Origin: Photobacterium damselae
Lineage (GTDB): Bacteria > Pseudomonadota > Gammaproteobacteria > Enterobacterales > Vibrionaceae
Assembly: GCF_003026815.1 (NCBI RefSeq)
Contig: NZ_PYOG01000019.1
Location: forward strand, 1-64,000
Length of the DNA: 64,000 nucleotides
Direction: 5' to 3'
Below, in pieces: positions 51,624 to 60,428 of the stretch (its first letter is position 1; each line of letters starts with the position of its first letter). The notes under the pieces are model-generated. The model saw only the letters and a program-made list of their open reading frames with translations. It was not told where the DNA came from and searched no databases. The position numbers and the translations under genes are program-made.

Positions 51624-51881
51624 TTAGAGAGCAGGTTCATTTGTGGTGATTAGCGCACTTTCAACGTGGCGAATGTCCCATAATTTTTCAACTTGATGAA
51701 TTAGCGTCGTAATCGGTCGAATACTGTCGACAATGATTTCAATGCTGGCGACCTTACTGGTTTGATTTTGAGTCGCCGTGACTTTTTTGATAATAAAACC
51801 GCGGTGACGAATCACTCTTAAAACACGCTCTAGTAATACGGGTTTATCGTCGGCGGTAATGGTTAATACATATCTATCCAT
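51624..51881 (-). CDS. ilvM: Acetolactate synthase II small subunit IlvM
   Basis: An 85-aa ACT-domain regulatory subunit of acetolactate synthase II. The ACT fold is recognisable in YVLTITADDKPVLLERVLRV and GFIIKKVTATQ. It begins 2 nt after the ilvG stop and forms the enzyme with IlvG. Confidence 0.93.
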   Translation of the reverse strand: MDRYVLTITADDKPVLLERVLRVIRHRGFIIKKVTATQNQTSKVASIEIIVDSIRPITTLIHQVEKLWDIRHVESALITTNEPAL

Positions 51882-51883
51882 GG

Positions 51884-53530
51884 TTAAGTATTCTCCAGCA
51901 TATCTTGGTTAGCAGCACCTGGTGGAACCAAGGGCCAAACATTGTCTTGTTCTGAGATAACCACTTCCAGCAAATAAGGTCCCTTGCTTTGTAGTAGAGT
52001 CTCTAATGCGCCCTCTATGTCTTCTTTACGGCTAATGGTTTGTCCATCAATGGCAAAGGCTTTCGCTAATGCGACGAAGTCAGGGTTATCATCTAAAATC
52101 GTTTCACTATAGCGGCCATCAAAGAACAGAGATTGCCACTGTCTAACCATGCCCAGACGTTGGTTATTTAATAGAATTATTTTTACTGGTAATTGCTTGC
52201 GTTTAATGGTGCCAAGCTCTTGTACGTTCATCATAAAAGAGCCATCACCTGTAATGAGAACCACATCATCGTGCGGTCTTGCAATTTGGGCTCCAATGGC
52301 GGCAGGAAGTCCAAATCCCATGGTGCCAAGGCCTGCTGATGATAAAAAGTTTTCTGGTGATCTTGGTTGAATGTGTTGTGCTGCCCACATTTGGTGTTGG
52401 CCCACATCGGTTGCAATAACAGTATTCTCGGCCATCTTATCGGATAAGTTCTTAAGCAGAGCTGGGGCATAAATACGCTCACCAGGATGGTCATATCGCC
52501 ATTTAAATTTAGTCCGTAATTGCTGGCAGTGCTCAAGCCACTCGGAAATATCTGAGCCAAGCTCTAATTGAGGGAGAACCGCTTGGATTTCACCTCGTAA
52601 TGCAACATTAGCTTGGCGCAGTTTATTAATTTCTGCTGCATCAATATCAAGATGGATAACTTTGGCGTGAGGGGCAAATGTATCGAGCTTTCCTGTGACG
52701 CGATCATCGAAACGAGCCCCTATCACCAATAATAGGTCGCATTCTTGTACCACTAAGTTTGCAGCGCGTGTGCCGTGCATCCCAAGCATGCCTAAATAGT
52801 ACGGATGATGACGTTCAATGGTGCCGAGCCCTTTTAAAGTACTCACTGCTGGCATTGGGTTGTGCTGATGAAATTGACGAACCACTTGAGTGGCATGAGC
52901 TATTTGGACACCACCACCCACATAAAGAACGGGTCTTTGTGCCTGAGATAATAACTGCTGTGCCGCCATAATTTGTTCATTGGTCGCAATCGGTGGTGCT
53001 GGTGGCTGAAAATGATAGGTAGTGGGATCGGGCACTTCGGCAAGTTGTACATCTTTAGCGATATCAACTAACACTGGGCCTGGACGGCCTGATGTTGCCA
53101 CCACAAAGGCTTCGGCAAGAGTACTGGCAAGCTCATCAATATCAGTAACAAGATAGCTGTGTTTGCAGCAAGCTAAAGACATGCCGATCACATCCATTTC
53201 TTGAAAAGCATCAGTTCCGATATGGGAGCTGGCAACTTGTCCGGTAATGGCAACCAGTGGTACGGAATCTAGAAAAGCATCAGCAAGGCCAGTGACTAAG
53301 TTGGTCGCCCCCGGTCCTGAGGTTGCCATGCACACTGCGACATGCTGAGTTGATCTGGCCATGCCAATTGCAGCCATGGCAGCCCCTTGTTCATGGCGAC
53401 ACAGAATGTGCTCAACACCGCCATCATAGAGAGCATCATAGATTGGCATGATCGCCCCACCTGGATAGCCAAAAACGGTGGTGATTCCCTGTTGTTGTAG
53501 TGCCTTTACGACTAACTCGGCCCCTGTCAT
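51884..53530 (-). CDS. ilvG: Acetolactate synthase II large subunit IlvG
   Basis: A 548-aa ThDP enzyme that condenses pyruvate with pyruvate or 2-oxobutanoate. The N-terminal catalytic Glu is in [13 protein letters not shown]. The ThDP motif [19 protein letters not shown] and [12 protein letters not shown] follow. The frame is intact, unlike the frameshifted ilvG of E. coli K-12. AGGAG lies upstream of the ATG. First structural gene after the attenuator. Confidence 0.97.
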   Translation of the reverse strand: MTGAELVVKALQQQGITTVFGYPGGAIMPIYDALYDGGVEHILCRHEQGAAMAAIGMARSTQHVAVCMATSGPGATNLVTGLADAFLDSVPLVAITGQVASSHIGTDAFQEMDVIGMSLACCKHSYLVTDIDELASTLAEAFVVATSGRPGPVLVDIAKDVQLAEVPDPTTYHFQPPAPPIATNEQIMAAQQLLSQAQRPVLYVGGGVQIAHATQVVRQFHQHNPMPAVSTLKGLGTIERHHPYYLGMLGMHGTRAANLVVQECDLLLVIGARFDDRVTGKLDTFAPHAKVIHLDIDAAEINKLRQANVALRGEIQAVLPQLELGSDISEWLEHCQQLRTKFKWRYDHPGERIYAPALLKNLSDKMAENTVIATDVGQHQMWAAQHIQPRSPENFLSSAGLGTMGFGLPAAIGAQIARPHDDVVLITGDGSFMMNVQELGTIKRKQLPVKIILLNNQRLGMVRQWQSLFFDGRYSETILDDNPDFVALAKAFAIDGQTISRKEDIEGALETLLQSKGPYLLEVVISEQDNVWPLVPPGAANQDMLENT

Positions 53531-53577
53531 CGCTGCTCCTTATCCGTGAATATGCGACGTCACTCTGTCCATAGTGT

Positions 53578-53614
53578 TGAAAAAAAAGCCCCCGTAAGAG
53601 ATCTTGCGGGGGCT
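53578..53614 (-). terminator. ilv attenuator terminator
   Basis: On the minus strand AGCCCCCGCAAGA pairs with TCTTACGGGGGCT around a 2-nt loop, followed by eight T. It lies between the ilvL leader peptide and ilvG, as an attenuator should. Confidence 0.92.
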
Positions 53615-53634
53615 TTGCGTTGTTGTGTTTGTTG

Positions 53635-53724
53635 CTATTTTACGCCTAGCATTCCCCGTCGCGGTGAAATAATCACCTCGATGACGACGTTAATGAGAAT
53701 GAGTAGGTTTGATGTAAATAGCAT
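53635..53724 (-). CDS. ilvL: ilvGMEDA leader peptide
   Basis: A 29-aa peptide, MLFTSNLLILINVVIEVIIS then PRRGMLGVK. Thirteen of 29 residues are Leu, Ile or Val, in clusters (LLILI, VVIEVII). This is the hallmark of transcription attenuation by charged Leu/Ile/Val-tRNA. It lies 21 nt before the attenuator stem. The ribosome-binding site (GGACAG) is modest. Confidence 0.88.
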   Translation of the reverse strand: MLFTSNLLILINVVIEVIISPRRGMLGVK

Positions 53725-54069
53725 TGACTGTCTGTCCAGTTTTTATTGTTTATTTGTTGTACTAACTAAGTGATATCACATCAATAAGCCGCCAGACAAG
53801 GAAAAAGTGTGATTTTTTTCATCTTTTTTCTCGTTATTTAAGAAAATTGCTAACAACTTACATAACTAATCTTAACGAGTGCGATTTTATTCTCTAACTT
53901 CTCAATGGGTTAGAAACTGAATTTGGAATTGAGTTAACAATGAATAGTTAATCGGCTCGAAGGTTTTCGTTATTTTTGTTAACTAATATGCAACTTTTAA
54001 CGAAAAAAATGCAGAGCCTTGGCTTCATCCGCTGTAGTAGCGGTTTTGAGTCATAAAAGAGAACTGTGT
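53725..54069. promoter_or_regulatory. Divergent ilv-comM intergenic region
   Basis: About 345 bp without a convincing gene. It must hold the ilvL promoter (minus strand) and the comM promoter (plus strand); I cannot pick -10/-35 pairs with confidence. A small hairpin CCGCT-GTAGT-AGCGG lies at 54029-54043, just ahead of comM. The region is AT-rich with several TTAAC repeats. Confidence 0.4.
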
Positions 54070-55065
54070 ATGTCATTGGCCATTGTGCATAGCCGGGCTT
54101 GCGTTGGGGTACAAGCTCCAGCAGTAACTGTTGAAGTTCATTTAAGTAATGGAATGCCCAGTTTTACTCTGGTGGGTTTACCTGAGACAACGGTAAAAGA
54201 GGCCAAAGATCGGGTTCGAAGTGCCATTTTTAATGCCAATTTTGAGTTTCCCTCTCGGCGAATTACCGTCAATTTAGCTCCCGCTGATTTGCCTAAAGAA
54301 GGGGGCCGATTTGACTTACCCATCGCGCTTGGAATTTTAGCTGCTTCAGGACAAATACCCGCAGAATCACTGCATAAATACGAATTTTTAGGGGAGTTGG
54401 CTTTATCAGGGCAATTGCGTCCGGTAAAGGGGGCACTGCCTGCTGCTCTTGCTGCATTAAAGGCTAAAAGGTGTTTGATTGTCCCTGATCGTAATGGCGA
54501 TCAAGTGGCATTAGTAGGTGAAAAACAACATAAGTCAGCGCCTGATTTGATCCAAGTTTGCGCTCACCTATTAGGACAGCAAAGTTTATCTTTACGCTTT
54601 CAAACAAAACCCGATGATGATTCGTTAGATCTGACTCAGGGGCGAGATATGCAAGATATTATTGGTCAGCAGCAAGGTAAGCGGGCATTGGAAATTGCAG
54701 CTGCCGGTGGCCATAACCTTCTGTTTCTTGGCCCTCCTGGAACGGGAAAAACCATGTTAGCCTCTCGCTTATGTGATTTATTACCCCCTATGAGCCATGA
54801 TGAGGCGTTAGAAACTGCAGCTGTTGCCTCGCTGACTCAGCAGAGCATTCATCAAGGCAATTGGTTACAACGACCGCTACGTGCACCTCATCATTCAAGC
54901 TCTATGGCTGCCTTAGTTGGTGGTGGTTCAATTCCAAGGCCGGGGGAGATCTCTTTGGCGCATAACGGCATTCTTTTTTTAGATGAAACGTTCTTAATCC
55001 TAATGACTAAAAGTTATCAAAACAGTATCAAGTTTATGAATGTGAATGATTTAAATGGTTTTTAG
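54070..55065 (+). pseudogene. comM: comM (YifB), 5' part, truncated by island insertion
   Basis: ComM is a hexameric AAA+ branch-migration helicase needed for efficient natural transformation. The fragment keeps the N-terminal Lon-like domain (ACVGVQAPAVTVEVHLSNGM, GLPETTVKEAKDRVRSA) and the AAA+ Walker A GPPGTGKTMLASRL. At Walker B, HNGILFLDE is native up to position 54987. The family continues with LPEF, but here TFLILMTK and 18 further foreign residues follow, to a stop at 55065. The remaining AAA+ part and C terminus are lost from this reading frame and must lie beyond the window. The ATG at 54070 (MSLAIVHSRACVGV) is preferred over 54019. Confidence 0.93.
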
Positions 55066-55080
55066 TGCATTTTATTTACG

Positions 55081-55125
55081 TTGACAATAATCACTTTGAC
55101 TTCTACGTTTTTTATTAGTTGTCAA
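55081..55125. repeat. Inverted repeat at the island's left end
   Basis: TTGACAA (55081-55087) and its inverse TTGTCAA (55119-55125) flank the likely promoter region of the first recombinase gene, about 95 bp from the comM junction. It could be an arm-type recombinase site or a regulator site. The TTGACA could also serve as a -35. Confidence 0.35.
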
Positions 55126-55141
55126 TTTATGAGGTTTGGTT

Positions 55142-57484
55142 GTGAATGTAAAAATACTAAATGAGCTTTCTTTATTAAAAACTGCACTGTCAGTCGAATA
55201 CTCTAACTACCTAACACTTGCTGCTGAATCCTCAATCGATTCAACGAAAATTCAGTCAACATTGAATATTTATGCAGCTTTCTGCTACTTGGTTAAACAA
55301 GGTAACTACAGTGCATTGGAAATACTGAATGATTCAAGCTCACTTAATGCACACTTCCAGTCGCTCATTGGCTTTGTTTATAACTATGATGATATCACTA
55401 TCAAGCATAGATATGTGATTGGTAATCTACTCAAAAATCTTTTCTGCTACATTGCGCAAGATAAACATTTAACTCTTGATGAAGTAAAGCTTTCGGTTGT
55501 AAAAATCACAGAAGAGGCTTCGAGTTGTCTCGCTCAGTTCAGAGAGCTTAATATAGATAAATCAAAATCTGACTACCTTGATGGTTGGCAGGTGCTATCA
55601 AAAGAAGGCAAGGAACATGAGGCTCATCTGGATACGCTTTATGTTAATTTTGGTGAGGCGTTTACCAACAAGGTTCATCTTGCTCTTAAAAACTACGCTT
55701 TTACACAAAAATCATCATCTCTGACCAGTGCATTAAATGCACTCAAAAAACTTTTTGTAGGTATCTCCACTGTTTATACCGACCGAGACGGGCTGACAAT
55801 AGAAACCCTTCTAAGTCGTAATTATGTGCAGCTACTTTTCCATAAGGTGTTTAAAGTGCTATTTGTGCGCTCTCAAGCAGCCCATAACTGCCCAAAAGAT
55901 TTTCATATTAAGTGGCGAAATGCCATTACCTATTATACCGAGTGCTTTATCAACACGGGTGTTTTTGCTGAGCCTCACAAACCATTCATCGTTCCAGACT
56001 GGAAAGACCCAAAAGATGCAGCACCCACCTTTTCAATTGGTGGCAATGCTACGCAGCCAGAAAGCCTTCGATGGTTTGCTAACATTCCACTCAAAATTAA
56101 AGATGAAGAGGCTGTTTCAATTATTCAGCAACGTGTAGACCGAGACATGGCGCATGTCAGGCATGTGTGTCTCTTGAAATTTGAAGAGCTTTTAGAGCGA
56201 GAAGATAGAAATAAAGCTTTTCAGAGCACAGGCTTAGTTAAACCATTGAGCGGCACGGCAGGCTATGAAAAATATAAGAACTTTGTCGGTGAAGATAAGT
56301 TAGAGAATACAGTAGCAACCTTTTATGCGCATGGCATCGCTGCAAAAGACACTGCCTATTTACAATTTTTGGGGTTTCATGGAAATGCTAGTCAGTTCAA
56401 CACAGAGTTAAATCTACCAACCAAATCAACACTGAATGTTCTTTTGACGCTTCTTGTGATTGAGCATCCTCTAATAACCCCTTCTTGGTTAGCAGAATGG
56501 GACTTATTTGATGTAAATGGCAATATGGTGGGTTATAAGCAAGTTGGTAATCAGCACATTGCGGTCAGTTACAAATCACGCAAAGGGTCTACCAATGCGC
56601 ATCAAGAAGTAGTGCTCAATGAATTTTCTAAATCTATAGTTGAGTTCCTGATACAGCATACTCATATGAGTCGCGAATATCTGAAGCAAAAAGGGGATGT
56701 GAATTGGCGAAAGATGATTTTGACTGCAACCGCTGCCAATGTGATACGCCCATATCACCTCAATACAACTCTTCATTCAGCAAATGATTTTTATGATTGG
56801 CTTCAAGATGAAACACTCTTTGATAAGAGCAGCGACATAACCTTGGAAGATGCTCAAGCCATCTCCGATATCCATTCGTTACGTTCCATTAGACGACACC
56901 GAGGCTTTCAAATTTATTTGGAAACACGTTCAATGGATGCCGTTGCCGAGGCGCTTGGTCATGAAAAGAAGGATGCAAACCTACTGACATCTTACCTTCC
57001 GAAGCCGTTAATGGACTTCTTTAATGCACGTTGGATACGTCAGTTCCAGAACGCTATTTTACTTGAAGCAATGAAAGATTCAGTGCATCGACTTGATGCT
57101 GTGAACATGGAGGCTCAAGACATCGAAGTGTTTTTGAATAACCACGGCATAAGCAACATTCCAGAGCACCTCGATCATGGTTTTACTCAGCAGACGACTA
57201 CTGACAGTGAAGTTTCAGAATCATTAGGGTTTGACAAGTTAACATACACTATATCGACATCACTTTTGCAGTTATTGATGGCTATACGCTTTGTTGTTGA
57301 GAGTCATGATGATGAGGAATCTTTTTTAGATATTGTGGCTCACTGGTATCAATCAGCAGTGTTTGTTTTAGATACGCTGAGTTCTGGCAAACATAGTGCT
57401 GATGATGATTTGATGGAAATGCTTGATATTGCAACCAATAACAAGCTAGACACCCACTTGGTCAAGGAAGCGTTGCTATGTTAA
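55142..57484 (+). CDS. Large tyrosine-recombinase-fold protein, catalytically degenerate
   Basis: About 780 aa; first gene of the recombinase module. Only the C-terminal half resembles tyrosine recombinases. IHSLRSIRRHRGFQIYLETR (from about 579) resembles the H-x-x-R region, and AEALGHEKKDANLLTSYLP has the GH...Y element with a Tyr near 620, two residues later than usual. The position of the first catalytic Arg (about 440-455, VIEHPLITPSWLAEWDLFD) has no Arg. It is therefore probably an inactive or helper recombinase, comparable to the TnpB-, Gmt- or Tfp-type partners of other multi-recombinase elements. GTG at 55142 has GAGG 7 nt upstream; a TTG at 55136 is possible. It overlaps the next gene by 7 nt. 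Confidence 0.75.
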   Translation: MNVKILNELSLLKTALSVEYSNYLTLAAESSIDSTKIQSTLNIYAAFCYLVKQGNYSALEILNDSSSLNAHFQSLIGFVYNYDDITIKHRYVIGNLLKNLFCYIAQDKHLTLDEVKLSVVKITEEASSCLAQFRELNIDKSKSDYLDGWQVLSKEGKEHEAHLDTLYVNFGEAFTNKVHLALKNYAFTQKSSSLTSALNALKKLFVGISTVYTDRDGLTIETLLSRNYVQLLFHKVFKVLFVRSQAAHNCPKDFHIKWRNAITYYTECFINTGVFAEPHKPFIVPDWKDPKDAAPTFSIGGNATQPESLRWFANIPLKIKDEEAVSIIQQRVDRDMAHVRHVCLLKFEELLEREDRNKAFQSTGLVKPLSGTAGYEKYKNFVGEDKLENTVATFYAHGIAAKDTAYLQFLGFHGNASQFNTELNLPTKSTLNVLLTLLVIEHPLITPSWLAEWDLFDVNGNMVGYKQVGNQHIAVSYKSRKGSTNAHQEVVLNEFSKSIVEFLIQHTHMSREYLKQKGDVNWRKMILTATAANVIRPYHLNTTLHSANDFYDWLQDETLFDKSSDITLEDAQAISDIHSLRSIRRHRGFQIYLETRSMDAVAEALGHEKKDANLLTSYLPKPLMDFFNARWIRQFQNAILLEAMKDSVHRLDAVNMEAQDIEVFLNNHGISNIPEHLDHGFTQQTTTDSEVSESLGFDKLTYTISTSLLQLLMAIRFVVESHDDEESFLDIVAHWYQSAVFVLDTLSSGKHSADDDLMEMLDIATNNKLDTHLVKEALLC

Positions 57485-59889
57485 GTGTTGCTATCGACAA
57501 TTCCTCTATTACTAACCGTATTGAAAGCATCGTGCGAGACCATTCGCTTTTGAACGATCTAAGTGCCGAGACTCTTGAAGAAATTATCAATTTCTCAGTA
57601 GCAAATGATGACTATCGAGTTTTAGATATCATTACGAATATCCATACTTGCATCTACAATTACGATGACCGACAGCCCGAATGGTTAGAATCCAGCTTTC
57701 CTGAAAACAAGTGGGTACTAACATTTGGCAAAACCCCAAAAACGATACATTGGGATACGGTGTACTTAGATGACGGTAAGAAACTCACGGATAAAAAACA
57801 CCAAAAGCTGTTAAACAGCTTTAAATACTGGATTACGGCAGCAGATAATCCACTTGAAAACGGTGGGAAGATTATCAGTCCAATAACGGCTTGTCACAAA
57901 GTTAACAAAGTTATCGCTCTCATCAATGCGGTCTTACTACACTCGAAAGAGTTGAAGCTAGCAAAATATCACCTTCTGAATGTGAATGATGACTTTTGGT
58001 TGAACATCTTGACGAAATATGCCGAGCACGGAAATTTTCAAGGTGTGTATGAAATTGATAAACATACCAACGTATTTCTTAATAACGCTTCTCAAAGCAT
58101 TTCTGATACGGACGCACAAACATTTAAAGAAAATTTCCCCTACGTTACACAAGACATTGCGCAAGATGAAAGTTTCTTATTTCTAGCAGAGAGAGAGAAG
58201 GCGTGCGCTTGGCTTTTTGAACAAGGTTATTATCAAAGTGGAGGTGCCATAAAATACACTGGCAGCGGTGCTGTACTAGGAAAACTGTTGTTTAAAGGCA
58301 AGATGCTTTACCACGACATCAATATTCCCAACTTCGCAGAACTTCACCTCAAAGCGCCAAGGCGAAACTCAGAGTATCGTGCAGTTGAGAATAAAGACAC
58401 CTCAACAGGCACGAATCAACAGACTATCTCAGTATATATTGAAGCCATTCGATTGATTCATACCAACCTTGAGCGTGAAGATGCGGCAAGTCCTTTAATC
58501 TTGTCCGAGCGTGTCAGCTCAGGTCACATTAGCCAGTTAGTTAGCTTAAAAAAAGCAGGACGCACCCGCACCTTGCCGCCTACCTTTGTGTTTAATTTAA
58601 TTCGTCAGTGCTATGAGTTTGCCAAAGAGCATCTACCTATAGAGGAAGGCGCTGTTACTTTATTGGATGAAACATTAACACTGCTATCTAAAGCAAGAAG
58701 TAAATCTGCGGCAAAACACTCCAACACACTCCGCCCCCATCAACAAAATCTAACTTGGAATGAAGAGTTGCATCGCGAGATGTCTGTTACGGAGCGAGGT
58801 TACTGGTTTCAAACGGAGGCGATCAACTGTCTGAGTCGTGAATACCTTAAAAAGGGGGTGAAGCAGATTCAAGCCTTTGCAGAAAGTGTGGAAAGTCGCT
58901 TTGAGCGGATTCGAGCTAATGAGAGCTTGTTTGATTTGTTCTCTGTACTGCAAGGCGCAATACAAGTCTTAGTGGGTGCAATCATGGCTCGAAGACAAGA
59001 TGAATTAATCAAGTTGAAGTCACATGGCAACCTTTCACCTGATGTAAGTCCCTTTTCAGAAGCGGGTGCAAAAACAGAGTACAACCTGATATTTAAGGTA
59101 AAAAAAACTGGCTCAAAAGGGGTGAACGCAACAATAGAAAGACCTATTCCCTTATCTATCGCAAGGTACATTTGGCAACTGGAGCAATTTAACATCAAAG
59201 CGAGTGAGTTGGAGTTATGCAAAGGAAAGTTATCTTTGTTTAACAACCTTAATTCAAAGCGCTCGCAGTTAAGTCAGGTTATTCACAAGTCATATAATGC
59301 TCACCTTGATGCCTTATGTGATTACTTAGAAACGGACTTGGTGGAGTACGACAACGGAGAGTATCGCCGTAATTATGTCCGTCAGCACCAATTGAGACGC
59401 TTCTTTGCTATGGCGTTCTTTTGGTCAAAAGGTACTGATGGGATGGACGCCCTGCGCTGGATGTTAGGCCACTCAGATTTGGAGCATCTATACCACTATA
59501 TCTCTGAGTCGGAAACTGGGGCGGTACTAAACGGAGCTAAAGCCAGTGTAATTGTTCGTGGTGTGGTCGATTCCACCTCTGAACTTGCGAAGCTCGATGG
59601 AATCGAAGAGGTTCGCAAAATCATTGCAGAACGCCTGACAGGTGATAGTTCAACACCCATCACGATAGAGTCAGTGAGTGAAGCAGCAGAAGATTACGCT
59701 GATGAGTCTTATCTAACCGTCCCTCATATAAGCCAACTTCAAAAAGAGCAGGACATTGAAATAGAGGTTATTCAGCTTTTAGAGGAAGGTCGAATCACGC
59801 TTGAGCCAGAGTTCTTCACCATCGAAGATGATGATGGAAATACAACTCAAACCTTTAATCTAATTTTAAAAATCAGTGACCTTGATTGA
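57478..59889 (+). CDS. Large tyrosine recombinase/integrase
   Basis: 803 aa. The C-terminal catalytic domain (about 480-690) has the conserved set: R506 in IMARRQDELIKLK, H637-x-x-R640 in VRQHQLRRFFAMAFFW, G664-H665 in RWMLGHSDLEHLYHYI and the nucleophile Y674 ten residues after the glycine. The 480-residue N-terminal part is unusually long for an integrase and has no recognised domain; it may bind the island ends or partner recombinases. An acidic tail of about 100 residues follows. Start overlaps the preceding gene (ATG inside its last codons). In the Gamma-Mobile-Trio naming it could correspond to the large integrase (GmtZ), but I cannot verify this. Confidence 0.85.
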   Translation: MLSVAIDNSSITNRIESIVRDHSLLNDLSAETLEEIINFSVANDDYRVLDIITNIHTCIYNYDDRQPEWLESSFPENKWVLTFGKTPKTIHWDTVYLDDGKKLTDKKHQKLLNSFKYWITAADNPLENGGKIISPITACHKVNKVIALINAVLLHSKELKLAKYHLLNVNDDFWLNILTKYAEHGNFQGVYEIDKHTNVFLNNASQSISDTDAQTFKENFPYVTQDIAQDESFLFLAEREKACAWLFEQGYYQSGGAIKYTGSGAVLGKLLFKGKMLYHDINIPNFAELHLKAPRRNSEYRAVENKDTSTGTNQQTISVYIEAIRLIHTNLEREDAASPLILSERVSSGHISQLVSLKKAGRTRTLPPTFVFNLIRQCYEFAKEHLPIEEGAVTLLDETLTLLSKARSKSAAKHSNTLRPHQQNLTWNEELHREMSVTERGYWFQTEAINCLSREYLKKGVKQIQAFAESVESRFERIRANESLFDLFSVLQGAIQVLVGAIMARRQDELIKLKSHGNLSPDVSPFSEAGAKTEYNLIFKVKKTGSKGVNATIERPIPLSIARYIWQLEQFNIKASELELCKGKLSLFNNLNSKRSQLSQVIHKSYNAHLDALCDYLETDLVEYDNGEYRRNYVRQHQLRRFFAMAFFWSKGTDGMDALRWMLGHSDLEHLYHYISESETGAVLNGAKASVIVRGVVDSTSELAKLDGIEEVRKIIAERLTGDSSTPITIESVSEAAEDYADESYLTVPHISQLQKEQDIEIEVIQLLEEGRITLEPEFFTIEDDDGNTTQTFNLILKISDLD

Positions 59890-59900
59890 GGATTGGGACA

Positions 59901-60428
59901 ATGAAAGTTTTAGAGAAAAACCAAACGAAAATACTTGAAACAGAAAAGCTGTTGAAGGAAATCATCACAGCCCCAACTGAGTTTAAAAATGATGAAGAAC
60001 TATTAAAGGCGCTCAAGTCTCAATCTGGCATCGCTAAGTATCAGAATCAAGAGCGTAATATCACATCATGCTCATTAAACACGGTCAAAAGCATCTCAGA
60101 AGCACTTCTGGAAAGAGGCTTCTTATCATTAGATGAGCTTCGTATTAATGCAAAACTGGCGGTAGAGGCTGTACATCACAATGAGAAAGCTTCTAAAGGA
60201 AACAAGCAAACAGTCGTGGGTTTAAAGCACAAAGTTTCTGAGCTTGAATCGGAGTTAGATGCAGCGCAGCGCAGTAATTCTTTACTGACCGCTATGATCA
60301 TTGAGTTGCGCTCTAAACTAAAGCAAATAGCGAATAAAGAAACATTAGAAGAACGTCAAGAGATTTACAGAAGGCACAATCGAACGATTGAGGCGCAAAT
60401 GAATTACATCGACAAAGGAGAGGTCTAA
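59901..60428 (+). CDS. Small coiled-coil accessory protein of the recombinase module (TnpC/GmtX-like position)
   Basis: 175 aa from the ATG at 59901 (180 from a TTG at 59886). Residues about 50-85 (SLNTVKSISEALLERGFLSL) resemble a small HTH. Residues about 100-160 form a heptad-rich coiled coil (KHKVSELESELDAAQRSNSL, then IIELRSKLKQIANKE). HTH-plus-coiled-coil proteins of this size accompany the recombinases of Tn554 (TnpC, DUF6262-like) and Gamma-Mobile-Trio islands (GmtX). It probably orients or bridges the recombination complex; this is inference. Its stop overlaps the next start (TAATG). Confidence 0.72.
   Translation: MKVLEKNQTKILETEKLLKEIITAPTEFKNDEELLKALKSQSGIAKYQNQERNITSCSLNTVKSISEALLERGFLSLDELRINAKLAVEAVHHNEKASKGNKQTVVGLKHKVSELESELDAAQRSNSLLTAMIIELRSKLKQIANKETLEERQEIYRRHNRTIEAQMNYIDKGEV

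Noticed and set aside
53546..53773. 75-aa plus-strand reading frame in the ilv leader
   Set aside because: It is antisense to ilvL and the attenuator, which explain the sequence better.
53878..53900. CRP-S-like competence site (TGCGA...) upstream of comM
   Set aside because: Only one half-site is present and the second half does not match; not enough to call.
55142..59889. The two large island genes as DDE transposases or helicases of a Tn7-like element
   Set aside because: No DDE or Walker motifs; the C-terminal residues fit tyrosine recombinases and no TnsB/TnsC-like proteins are present.
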